From Victivallaceae bacterium (lineage in GTDB: Bacteria > Verrucomicrobiota > Lentisphaeria > Victivallales > Victivallaceae): a stretch of DNA of 6,855 bases. Positions 1 through 5,890 of the stretch are shown piece after piece (positions within the stretch are counted from its first letter, which is position 1; each line of letters starts with the position of its first letter). The stretch covers positions 1 to 6,855 of the forward strand of contig JAQUOK010000165.1 in the NCBI GenBank assembly GCA_028717165.1, read 5' to 3'. Made by a program: the position numbers and the translations under genes. The notes under the pieces are model-generated. The model was given only the letters and a program-made list of their open reading frames with translations, made no database searches and was not told the origin of the DNA.

Positions 1-547
1 GATAGATCCCTTTGCCGTCAGTTGAAGGGGAAGCGTATGTGATTTCCCGTCCTGCGTCCGGAATTTTATATTCTGAAATGATTTTGCCGTCAGTCAGATC
101 AAATATGCGCAGTCTGCCGTTTATAGTAACTCCGACGGCCTTTTGGCAGTCCCGCGAATAACAGACTTTGCGAGTGTTCGTATTCTCTATGTCGCAGAGT
201 ATCCGCTTCTTTTCGATATCCCATTCGACAATCCGGTTATAACCGCCGCATAATAACCGTTTCCCGTCGTCACTCAGACAGATGATAACGGATGCCGGAA
301 CTCTGTCGACTGCAAGTATCTGTCCGCTGTGGGCGTCGCAGCTTATGATTTTCGTGCCGGTACCGAGATATAGTTTTTTCCCATCCGCACTGTAACACAG
401 GCCGGAAAGATTATAAATCCCGGCGGCCTTGATCAACATGTGAGGCCTGACATCACTGAAATTACTGATATTTTCCAGATTCAGGCCGTAAGCAGGCATA
501 TTCAGAAACAAAGCGGTTAAGCTTCCGGTTAAAACTTTTTCCATCAT
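1..547 (-). CDS. Exported WD40-like beta-propeller protein, 3' end outside the window
   Basis: The reading frame is open for 182 codons from the ATG at 547-545 to the window edge, so the C-terminus is missing. Residues 1-21 look like a signal peptide: K4, then a hydrophobic stretch ending in A19-Y20-G21, a plausible signal peptidase I site. The rest consists of irregular propeller blades at about 47-79, 88-120 and 127-160, with a fourth starting near 167. Each has the pattern 'S-x-DG-K-x-L' followed by a strand ending in 'WD' or 'FD' (SDDGKRLL at 92-99, VEWDIE at 107-112, RIFDLTDGK at 147-155). Such propellers usually act as binding scaffolds; no catalytic residues are recognisable. The 182 residues contain seven cysteines (51, 70, 90, 100, 118, 129, 134), many for an exported protein. 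The start codon shares one base with the stop of the beta-helix gene upstream (TAATG), which suggests coupled translation. A PQQ-type or lactonase-type propeller remains possible. Ligand and function are unknown. Confidence 0.8.
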   Translation of the reverse strand, partial: MMEKVLTGSLTALFLNMPAYGLNLENISNFSDVRPHMLIKAAGIYNLSGLCYSADGKKLYLGTGTKIISCDAHSGQILAVDRVPASVIICLSDDGKRLLCGGYNRIVEWDIEKKRILCDIENTNTRKVCYSRDCQKAVGVTINGRLRIFDLTDGKIISEYKIPDAGREITYASPSTDGKGIY

Positions 548-1992
548 TACTTTACCTCCATGAGCGCCTGAAGCCTGGTTTTCAATACGGCCGCTTTCGA
601 TATATATTCCTCAATAGCTTTTTCTTTATCGTTTACCGGAGGCAGGTTCAGTTTGTCCGGGAAATGTATCTGGTCATAACAATTCTGATGATACAAGGCG
701 GCGGGGTCGGCAAGCAGGTAATCCAGTTGCGCCAGTGCCGCCTGAAGTTCACGGACATTAAGCCGGGTAAGGATTTTCCTGAATGTGCCTTCATATTGTT
801 CCGTCGCCTGTTTTTGCAGGTCGCGGCCGTTGTATATCTGAATTTTGCGGCCGACATTAAATGCATTTTTGCCCAGTTTAAGGTTATACCACTCCGATGG
901 CCAGGGCGCGCCGAATCCAGAATAGCTGCCTAAAGCGCAGTTCCTTGGAGCGCAGCAGGTAAACAGCCTTTCCAGATGCTTAAATAAAAAAAGATTGTGG
1001 GATATGCGGAGACAGGAACTGGGAATTCCCCGAACCAGAAAGCCGGTATTAAAGAGATTGGTATTGTGGTGTGCGTCCCAGACACAGCCGCCGATCATGT
1101 TGGCGGTGCTTTTCCCGGATTCGCGAAAACCGTGCATGTCGAAATCCCCGTAGCCGCGCAGGGTGAAATTTCCCGTACAGATATTATATCTGGTTTCGCG
1201 TCCGGAAACGGGGAGGCCGCCGGAACTTATATGATGACGGTTAAAGCTGAATTTATTTGCCTCGATAATCGGGAACCCGCCGGCATTGATCCCGTAGCCG
1301 AGCCCGGTCCGGCAATTATGATGGATATGATTATTGTGAATATAGGAACGGCTGCCGACGGCATGGATACCGGCTACCGAAAAATCAAATATTTCACAGT
1401 TATCCACTTCCGCGCCGAAATGTGATAACATAATTCCCGCGCTGTTGGCTGCGGTGGGTTCACATTTTCCCCATGGGCCCTTGAGCCGCAGTCCGGTAAA
1501 CCGGATATAATCGCCGCCGCTCTTTAAAAGGATCTTTATTTTCGTCTTTCCCCGGCTCTGCAGCAGCGCTCCCGGTGAATTCCGGTAACCGCGATCGCCG
1601 GCAAGCGTCACTCCGGCGGGGATCGTCAGTTCTCCGGTAAAATCAATTACCGCATCGGCAGGAATGAAAATGATCTCTCCTTTTCCGGCTTTTTTCAAAG
1701 CGTTTTTCAATTCCGCATAATTTCTGACGGTATAATTTCCAGAGGTGACAATATCAGCGTAGCCCTTGCCGCCGCCGACCGGACTGCCGTTGCATACCGG
1801 TTCGGCGCCATAGGTTTCCGGAATTTTCGACCAGTCAATTTCGTTGCGGTAAAGGCCTATCCGCTTGCTTATCCGCCCTGATCTTATTCCTTCTTTTATG
1901 TACGGACTTTTACAATATTCGATCATATTGACCGAAACTGCCTGAGATTGCAGCGCCAGACACATAATTACAGTTCCTGGTAATATTTTCAT
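547..1992 (-). CDS. Secreted right-handed parallel beta-helix protein, candidate polysaccharide-active enzyme
   Basis: This 481-residue protein begins with a likely signal peptide (K2, hydrophobic core 3-17, cleavage near A18-V19-S20). Residues 75-135 resemble the opening of pectate-lyase-like beta-helix proteins: GGGKGYAD at 73-80, a helical 'YAELKNALKKAGKGEIIFIP' segment at 92-111, then the 'LTIPAGVTLAGDRG' capping strand at 122-135. Residues 150-335 form the coil stack, with the recurring 'N-x-I-x-x-N' turns typical of this fold (YIHNNHIHHN at 217-226, ANKFSFN at 245-251, ISHNLFLF at 330-337). Conserved-looking polar sites are DFDMHG at 283-288 and WDAHHN at 305-310. A mostly helical tail of about 80 residues follows (about 400-481). 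Members of this fold include polysaccharide lyases, hydrolases, epimerases and non-catalytic binders. I cannot assign a CAZy family, and I do not see the standard PL1 active-site signature. GGAG at 2003-2000 is 7 nt from the ATG and supports the start; the gap from the URO-D-like gene is 4 nt. Confidence 0.8.
   Translation of the reverse strand: MKILPGTVIMCLALQSQAVSVNMIEYCKSPYIKEGIRSGRISKRIGLYRNEIDWSKIPETYGAEPVCNGSPVGGGKGYADIVTSGNYTVRNYAELKNALKKAGKGEIIFIPADAVIDFTGELTIPAGVTLAGDRGYRNSPGALLQSRGKTKIKILLKSGGDYIRFTGLRLKGPWGKCEPTAANSAGIMLSHFGAEVDNCEIFDFSVAGIHAVGSRSYIHNNHIHHNCRTGLGYGINAGGFPIIEANKFSFNRHHISSGGLPVSGRETRYNICTGNFTLRGYGDFDMHGFRESGKSTANMIGGCVWDAHHNTNLFNTGFLVRGIPSSCLRISHNLFLFKHLERLFTCCAPRNCALGSYSGFGAPWPSEWYNLKLGKNAFNVGRKIQIYNGRDLQKQATEQYEGTFRKILTRLNVRELQAALAQLDYLLADPAALYHQNCYDQIHFPDKLNLPPVNDKEKAIEEYISKAAVLKTRLQALMEVK
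555..559 (-). promoter_or_regulatory. Strong ribosome binding site for the propeller gene
   Basis: GGAGG on the minus strand lies 7 nt before the ATG at 547-545 and 10 nt before the next ATG at 544-542. The spacing favours the first ATG, the one overlapping the preceding stop codon, so the protein probably begins Met-Met-Glu-Lys. The site lies inside the last codons of the beta-helix gene. Confidence 0.75.
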
Positions 1993-1996
1993 ACGT

Positions 1997-3037
1997 TTAC
2001 TCCATAATCGTTTCGAGTACCGCCGGAACGGTGTTGCCGCAATCCCAGGGGACTTCTTCGCTGATCACCAAACAATAGCGTCTGTCCCCGGCTTCCCTCA
2101 TCATGCGGCGGATATGGTCTTTCAGTTCAGGCAGCGGCAACCGGTAACGATTCAGTCCCGGGTTGATCCAGAAATATTTCTCCGGCCAGTATTCCCTTGC
2201 CTGTGCCACCGTCAGATCTCCTTCCGGAGCTTCGGTAAGCGAATCTATGCCGTCTATCGACAGTCCGGCGATAATATCCGCCGCCATGCGCAATTTACCG
2301 TCATAATGTACCAGCAGTTTTTTGCCGGCGCCATCCATGATCGGTATAATTTTGCGGTAAATGCTTTCAAGGTAGCGTTTATAATAATACGGCCCGATCG
2401 TTTCCAGCGACAGGTTTTCCCATAATTTTATCTGCGGGCAGGGGGTTTTTACCGCCTGACGAAATTCCTCAAGTTTCAAGTCTTCCATGACTTCCATAAG
2501 GGACAGCATTTCCGGCAATTCTTCAGCCATGTGCACGGAAAAATTTTCAAGCCCGACCCAGTCGATCTGCAGGATCATCAGCGGAGTCCGCCCGGAACCT
2601 ATGCCCTGGATCTGGCCTAGGGTAATTCCGTTATCACCCAGCCTGGTTTCCGAAGCCTGAAACGGCGCTTCGTCGGCATAAACTTTAATATCCCGCAGGG
2701 CATGCTTCATGATCCGGTAATCTTCAATATCCTTGATGAAATACTCCTGCCGCCACTCCCCAAGATACCATTCGTGCAGTTCGCCGATTTCAGTAAGCAG
2801 CCGGACATCCCGGCGTTCTTGGCCGTCCTGTACGGAAAGCTCCTCTTGAAATTCAAAATGCGGCGTTTCGTGTCTTATGAGGTTGGCATGGTTGATTTGT
2901 CCGAGACCCCGGGCAAAGAAATCTTCCCAGGCGACATGGCGGCGGTTTTTTACGAACCAGTCATAGACGGCATAGACCGGACTGCTTATTTCCCGGGCTC
3001 CGAAACTTGCTGCGAATTTTTCGCGAATACTTTTCAT
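1997..3037 (-). CDS. Uroporphyrinogen decarboxylase (URO-D) superfamily protein, not haem-type HemE
   Basis: This 346-residue protein, with no signal peptide, has the C-terminal half of the URO-D/methyltransferase barrel: LLVHYDGKLR at 241-250, GLSIDGIDSLTEAPEGDLTV at 258-277, AREYWPEKYFWINPGLNRY at 280-298 and a final YCLVISEEVPWD at 321-332. I see no HemE-type N-terminal substrate-binding motif (the P-x-W-x-M-R-Q-A-G region), so a haem role is unlikely. Cobalamin or CoM methyltransferases of this superfamily (MtaA/MtbA type) bind zinc with H-x-C plus a later Cys. Here the first pair reads H244-Y-D246, so one Cys ligand is replaced by Asp; C322 is a possible later partner. Many paralogues of this sort occur beside sugar genes in PVC bacteria and their reaction is generally unknown. 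The ATG overlaps the stop of the Gfo/Idh/MocA gene by 4 nt (ATGA), and GGGGAG lies about 10 nt upstream. That points to a shared pathway with the upstream oxidoreductase-like protein. The reaction cannot be named. Confidence 0.8.
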   Translation of the reverse strand: MKSIREKFAASFGAREISSPVYAVYDWFVKNRRHVAWEDFFARGLGQINHANLIRHETPHFEFQEELSVQDGQERRDVRLLTEIGELHEWYLGEWRQEYFIKDIEDYRIMKHALRDIKVYADEAPFQASETRLGDNGITLGQIQGIGSGRTPLMILQIDWVGLENFSVHMAEELPEMLSLMEVMEDLKLEEFRQAVKTPCPQIKLWENLSLETIGPYYYKRYLESIYRKIIPIMDGAGKKLLVHYDGKLRMAADIIAGLSIDGIDSLTEAPEGDLTVAQAREYWPEKYFWINPGLNRYRLPLPELKDHIRRMMREAGDRRYCLVISEEVPWDCGNTVPAVLETIME

Positions 3038-4263
3038 TGCGGTGCGTCTCCCCAGTCCGGAACCGTTAAGGTTTCACCATCTTTAAGGGCGGATTTATGA
3101 GCCGTTACTCCCATTGCCGTATAGCGCGCCGCTTCCCAGGCGTTAATGACCGGGAGACGGTCATGGACCAGGGCGTCAATGAATTCGTGTACCATATAGG
3201 GATGCGCGCCGCGGTGGCCGGACGGGATGAAATCACCGGCTCCGACACCGCCGGCTTTTTCTCCCAGTACCGTTTTGAATTCATTATGCACTTCCGGCGG
3301 CAGCGGGTCATACAGTTCTTTTTCGTCCAGTTCCACGCTGCGGTAACGCTGTGAGTAATCGCCCTCGCGTTTAACCTCATACCAGCGGTTTTCACTGAAA
3401 GTGCCGTGAGTTCCCATCAGTCTGAAAGCTACTTCATGGTTTCCCAACTGTCCCGCGGCCTCCCTGGTTTCCGCAAGCCTTACGGTCGTGCCGTTCGCCA
3501 TTTTATATAACGCGAATTCATTACTGAACTTCTGGGTATGGTCATGAAAAAACGGGTCCTTGGCGGTAAAACCGTATGCGGTTACTTTTTCGGCATGGGT
3601 TTTCATCACATAAACCGGTCCGGCGGCAGAATGCGTCGGATAATCCATCGGCCCGCTCCATATGTTGCGCGAACGGTAATCGGCAAGCTGCCGCGGCCAG
3701 CCGGCTCCGGAATCACTGCCGTAGCGGATCTGCATTACCCGCCGCAGATTATCGGCGCTGTCCACGTCATGGCAGTATTCGCCTTCGGAATAAACGAATT
3801 CCCCGAACCGGCCCTGTTCCGCCATCCGGCGGCAAAACATTATTTCAGGATAAAAACAAGTTGTTTCTCCCAGCATATAACGCATCCCGGTCCTGCCTGA
3901 TGTCTCGATGATCCTGTCACACCAGTCAAGGATTTCATCCATGCAGGGAAGCGTAACCAGCGGAACCGCACTGTACACATGTTTGCCGGCTTCCATTGCC
4001 CGGACGCATTGCGGAGCATGCAGCCAGTGCTGGGTTATAATGACCAGCGCATCGACATCGCTTTTACAAATTTCGTCCAGGGACAAATAGGCGTCCCGCG
4101 GCGAAAATTTATCCGCGAAAAACGGATCTTCGGCAAATTTTCTGATCTTTTCCGGGTCTATGTCGCAAAGGGCGATCCGGTCAACCGCCGGATGGGCCTT
4201 AAACAACTTCGCGAAAGCGGAACCGAAACTGCCCAGTCCCACCATTCCAATACTGATTCCCAT
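3034..4263 (-). CDS. Gfo/Idh/MocA-family NAD(P)-dependent protein with GH109-like features
   Basis: This 409-residue cytoplasmic protein has an N-terminal Rossmann fold with the dinucleotide-binding loop GLGSFG at 9-14 and the acidic end of strand 2 at D34/D36, which favours NAD(H). The usual catalytic E-K-P after 'GKHV' is replaced: residues 93-101 read GKHVYSAVP, giving A99-V100-P101. Downstream, GEFVYSEGEYCHDVD at 154-168 and DYPTHSAAGPVYVM at 207-220 resemble the layout of GH109 proteins, which carry an E-V-P variant and a 'YPTH-x-x-GPV' motif and hydrolyse glycosides by an NAD-dependent redox mechanism; H211 would be the equivalent histidine. The C-terminal 'HEFIDALVHDRLPVINAWEA' segment (359-378) is standard for the family. 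AAAGGA at 4276-4271, 7 nt from the ATG, supports the start. The gene lies 14 nt after the SGNH gene and overlaps the URO-D-like gene by 4 nt. It may be a redox-type glycosidase or a sugar epimerase/dehydrogenase. The fold is secure; the GH109 likeness comes from remembered motifs. Confidence 0.85.
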   Translation of the reverse strand: MGISIGMVGLGSFGSAFAKLFKAHPAVDRIALCDIDPEKIRKFAEDPFFADKFSPRDAYLSLDEICKSDVDALVIITQHWLHAPQCVRAMEAGKHVYSAVPLVTLPCMDEILDWCDRIIETSGRTGMRYMLGETTCFYPEIMFCRRMAEQGRFGEFVYSEGEYCHDVDSADNLRRVMQIRYGSDSGAGWPRQLADYRSRNIWSGPMDYPTHSAAGPVYVMKTHAEKVTAYGFTAKDPFFHDHTQKFSNEFALYKMANGTTVRLAETREAAGQLGNHEVAFRLMGTHGTFSENRWYEVKREGDYSQRYRSVELDEKELYDPLPPEVHNEFKTVLGEKAGGVGAGDFIPSGHRGAHPYMVHEFIDALVHDRLPVINAWEAARYTAMGVTAHKSALKDGETLTVPDWGDAPQ

Positions 4264-4277
4264 AACCTTATCCTTTA

Positions 4278-4997
4278 TTAATTATGCAGCGCTTTCTCAA
4301 TGCAAACCGCTGTTTGGGTTGCAAGCGCTTCATAGCCTTTTGCGTTGAAATGCACTTTATCGCGGCTTTGGAGCCGCTGCCGCCGGGGTTCGACCAATGA
4401 ATACAGATCATTGACCTGAATGCCGTTCGCCTGCATGACCGCGGCGGCAATCCGGTTATACTCGATAATCCATTTTTCCCGCTTCGACGCCGCGAATGCC
4501 GGTACCGGAGTGGCGCTGGCCCAGATGACGCGATTTGCCGACCGTTTCAGCCGGGCGGCGATTTGCCGCAGATTCAATTCGTAGGAACGCGGATCAGTCC
4601 TTACCCGGCCGACGCCCCAGGTAATTTTACCGCGGTCGTCTATGAGGTGGTTATCCCATATGCCGCAATTGAAATGGATTACGTCCCAGCGGCGCGTTCC
4701 GAGCCATTTATCCAGATGCGCCAGCAGCCAGGCGGAATCCCGGCAGTTCGCCGGCGGCCGGATAACATTCGCCTTATCTTTCAAAAGCCGCCTTACTCCC
4801 AGGGTATAACCAATTGATATGGAGTCTCCCAGAAGCAGCACGCGAGGCAGCCCGGGGTCTTCTTTTATCGGAACGAACGCCTTTTGGGATTTACTTCCCG
4901 CCAGGTATTCGGCTTCGTTCAGACTCCGGTCAGCGCCGGTAAAAACCGAAACCAGGAAAGAACAGAACAGGATGCCGGAGCAATAGAGTATTTTCAT
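4278..4997 (-). CDS. Exported SGNH/GDSL-family hydrolase, probable carbohydrate esterase
   Basis: This 239-residue protein starts with a probable signal peptide (K2, hydrophobic stretch 3-19, cleavage near T20-G21-A22). There is no lipobox. The SGNH blocks are present in order: block I VLLLGDSISIGY at 53-64 with nucleophile S59, a block III variant DVIHFNCGIWDNH at 105-117, the strand NRVIWASATPVP at 155-166, and block V DKVHFNAKGYEALA at 213-226 with D213 and H216 completing the triad. Block III reads G-I-W-D instead of the usual G-x-N-D, so the oxyanion-hole Asn may be N110 or N116; a 'hFN-x-GLHD' form is common in the planctomycete subgroup this resembles. Such enzymes usually remove acetyl or other acyl groups from glycans, and export fits a role on an extracellular polysaccharide. 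The gene follows an 86-nt gap after the prepilin gene and precedes the Gfo/Idh/MocA gene by 14 nt. The acyl substrate is unknown. Confidence 0.85.
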   Translation of the reverse strand: MKILYCSGILFCSFLVSVFTGADRSLNEAEYLAGSKSQKAFVPIKEDPGLPRVLLLGDSISIGYTLGVRRLLKDKANVIRPPANCRDSAWLLAHLDKWLGTRRWDVIHFNCGIWDNHLIDDRGKITWGVGRVRTDPRSYELNLRQIAARLKRSANRVIWASATPVPAFAASKREKWIIEYNRIAAAVMQANGIQVNDLYSLVEPRRQRLQSRDKVHFNAKGYEALATQTAVCIEKALHN

Positions 4998-5010
4998 GGT
5001 TATTATAATT

Positions 5011-5016
5011 TCCTTT
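5011..5016 (-). promoter_or_regulatory. Distant ribosome binding site of the SGNH gene
   Basis: AAAGGA on the minus strand is the only Shine-Dalgarno-like sequence before the SGNH ATG at 4997-4995, but it is 13 nt away, longer than the roughly 5-10 nt at the other well-formed sites in this operon. The only in-frame upstream codons that could bring a start closer are ATT and ATA, which are rare initiators. The ATG is kept because it gives a good signal peptide; translation may be weak. Confidence 0.4.
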
Positions 5017-5036
5017 GTTCAGGGCGTATTTCGAGA

Positions 5037-5071
5037 TGTTTCAGTTTATGAAACAATTAAGGATTTTAATT
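5037..5071 (-). repeat. Two adjacent inverted repeats between the prepilin and SGNH genes
   Basis: Read on the plus strand, TGTTTCA at 5037-5043 pairs with TGAAACA at 5049-5055 around a 5-nt loop, and AATTAA at 5055-5060 pairs with TTAATT at 5066-5071 around another 5-nt loop. The two share base 5055. Both arms match perfectly but are AT-rich, and neither is followed on the minus strand by a T tract, so they do not look like a strong intrinsic terminator. In the transcript they would sit just after the prepilin stop. They could be a partial attenuator, an mRNA stability or processing element, or, for the first palindrome, a repressor operator ahead of the SGNH gene. Confidence 0.45.
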
Positions 5072-5083
5072 TTCCGCAATAGA

Positions 5084-5779
5084 TCAGCGCCAGGTTCCGT
5101 ACGCGAAATTGGCGGCATCATCCTCGGTAGTAAAGAATTTCTTCATGTCCTCAACATTTCCTGCGAGAAAAAGAACGTTCATCCGTCCCTGATGGCGTTC
5201 GTCCATATACGCATTGTAGTAAGCCATTCCGCAGGAAATTTCCGCTCTCCCAAGATTAGCATTGGCGGAACCCGGGGTAGGGTCATAAATCGAATCGACC
5301 AGAGTAAACACCGAAGACGCCTGTGCATTGAATGAACTCAATTTTTTACCGGGCAGATACCAGCTGTAGCCGTAATCAACATACCTTGCCCTTGCGCTGT
5401 TCAGGGCAGGGTTGCGGGCGGGGCAATAAAAAAGTCTGGAACCGTTATACGGAGTAGAACCATACGGATTGAAATAACGGATATCCGTAGCCGAGCCGCC
5501 GACATATTTGTCGAGTACGAAGGCATAGCCCTGATTATAGGAGCCTGAATCGACATAGTCGCGGTAGGGCAGCCATTCGTTATTGTCATTGAGATACATT
5601 GCAAATGCGGTTCCAAGCTGTTTTAACTGGTTTTTGCAGGAAATCGCTTTACCTTTTTCCCTTGCCTGATGCAGGGCCGGCAGCAGCATCGCGGCAAGTA
5701 TCGCAATGATAGCTATCACAACAAGCAATTCGATCAATGTGAACCGCAAATAAGCGGCAGCGAAATTTCGTATTTTCAT
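5084..5779 (-). CDS. Prepilin-like (type II secretion pseudopilin-type) protein
   Basis: This 231-residue protein has a short basic leader (residues 1-12) followed by the type IV prepilin N-terminal motif FTLIELLVVIAIIAILAAML at 13-32, with the methylation-associated Glu at E17 (fifth after cleavage). The residue before the cleavage site is R12 where classical PilD substrates have Gly. A pilin-like helix continues to about residue 64 (REKGKAISCKNQLKQLG at 40-56). The globular part is aromatic- and glycine-rich and ends with HQGRMNVLFLAGNV at 196-209. This matches the H-X9-DG box of the prepilin-like processing-associated family of planctomycetes and Lentisphaerota, but Asp is Ala (A206). The protein is expected in the inner membrane with the globular domain outside. 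AGGAGA at 5790-5785, 5 nt from the ATG, supports the start. It is the first gene of the operon and faces the AraC gene. Its role in sugar loci is not established; it may be a surface pseudopilin that helps present or secrete the exported enzymes. Confidence 0.9.
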   Translation of the reverse strand: MKIRNFAAAYLRFTLIELLVVIAIIAILAAMLLPALHQAREKGKAISCKNQLKQLGTAFAMYLNDNNEWLPYRDYVDSGSYNQGYAFVLDKYVGGSATDIRYFNPYGSTPYNGSRLFYCPARNPALNSARARYVDYGYSWYLPGKKLSSFNAQASSVFTLVDSIYDPTPGSANANLGRAEISCGMAYYNAYMDERHQGRMNVLFLAGNVEDMKKFFTTEDDAANFAYGTWR

Positions 5780-5800
5780 GACAATCTCCTGTTTTTATGA

Positions 5801-5829
5801 TTGACTTTATATCTTTCAATGATTATTAT
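5801..5829 (+). promoter_or_regulatory. Predicted sigma70-type promoter of the AraC-family gene
   Basis: TTGACT at 5801-5806 and TATTAT at 5824-5829 are separated by 17 nt, each one mismatch from consensus. An alternative -10, TATACT at 5827-5832, would have a 20-nt spacer and is less likely. Transcription would start near 5836, about 55 nt before the chosen ATG at 5891. The TTG in the -35 box could be misread as a start codon, but it lies upstream of the predicted transcript. Confidence 0.6.
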
Positions 5830-5853
5830 ACTAAGCGAAGTTCAACTTGGCAA
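5825..5853 (-). promoter_or_regulatory. Predicted sigma70-type promoter of the prepilin-led operon
   Basis: On the minus strand TTGCCA (5853-5848) is followed after exactly 17 nt by a perfect TATAAT (5830-5825). Transcription would start near 5818, giving a leader of about 39 nt that includes the AGGAGA ribosome site. The -10 box overlaps that of the opposing AraC promoter almost completely. Confidence 0.7.
5838..5848. promoter_or_regulatory. Short palindrome in the divergent promoter region, candidate operator
   Basis: AAGTT-C-AACTT is a perfect palindrome centred on 5843. It sits between the -35 and -10 boxes of the prepilin promoter and just past the predicted start of the AraC transcript. 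A protein bound here could block both promoters. Eleven bases is short enough to occur by chance, and AraC proteins often use direct rather than inverted repeats. Confidence 0.3.
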
Positions 5854-5862
5854 TAGTCTAAA

Positions 5863-5890
5863 ACCTATAAAAGTTATACATTTCATAGGT
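5863..5890 (+). repeat. Inverted repeat in the AraC leader next to the start codon
   Basis: ACCTAT at 5863-5868 and ATAGGT at 5885-5890 are perfect inverted copies whose centres are 22 nt apart, about two helical turns. The right arm touches the ATG at 5891 and contains the only purine-rich AGG in the leader. It could be a protein-binding site for autoregulation, or a long-loop hairpin over the translation start. The arms are only 6 bp long. Confidence 0.3.

Noticed and set aside
997..1425. 142-codon plus-strand open frame inside the beta-helix gene
   Set aside because: It lies wholly opposite a well-supported gene, has no ribosome site and its product shows no recognisable domain. The same holds for the other plus-strand frames between 664 and 5335.
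1997..3037. Haem-biosynthetic HemE
   Set aside because: The HemE substrate-binding motif at the N-terminus is missing and the neighbours are sugar genes, so only superfamily membership is claimed.
4964..4997. Lipoprotein signal in the SGNH hydrolase
   Set aside because: C6 and C12 lie in the hydrophobic stretch but lack a proper lipobox context; an ordinary signal peptide ending near A22 fits better.
5002..5007. Perfect TATAAT on the minus strand ahead of the SGNH gene, as an internal promoter
   Set aside because: There is no -35-like sequence 16-18 nt upstream, and transcription would start at about the ATG itself, leaving no leader.
5084..5779. True type IV pilus or type II secretion locus
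   Set aside because: No secretion ATPase, prepilin peptidase or secretin gene is in the window; solitary prepilin-like genes are common in PVC bacteria.
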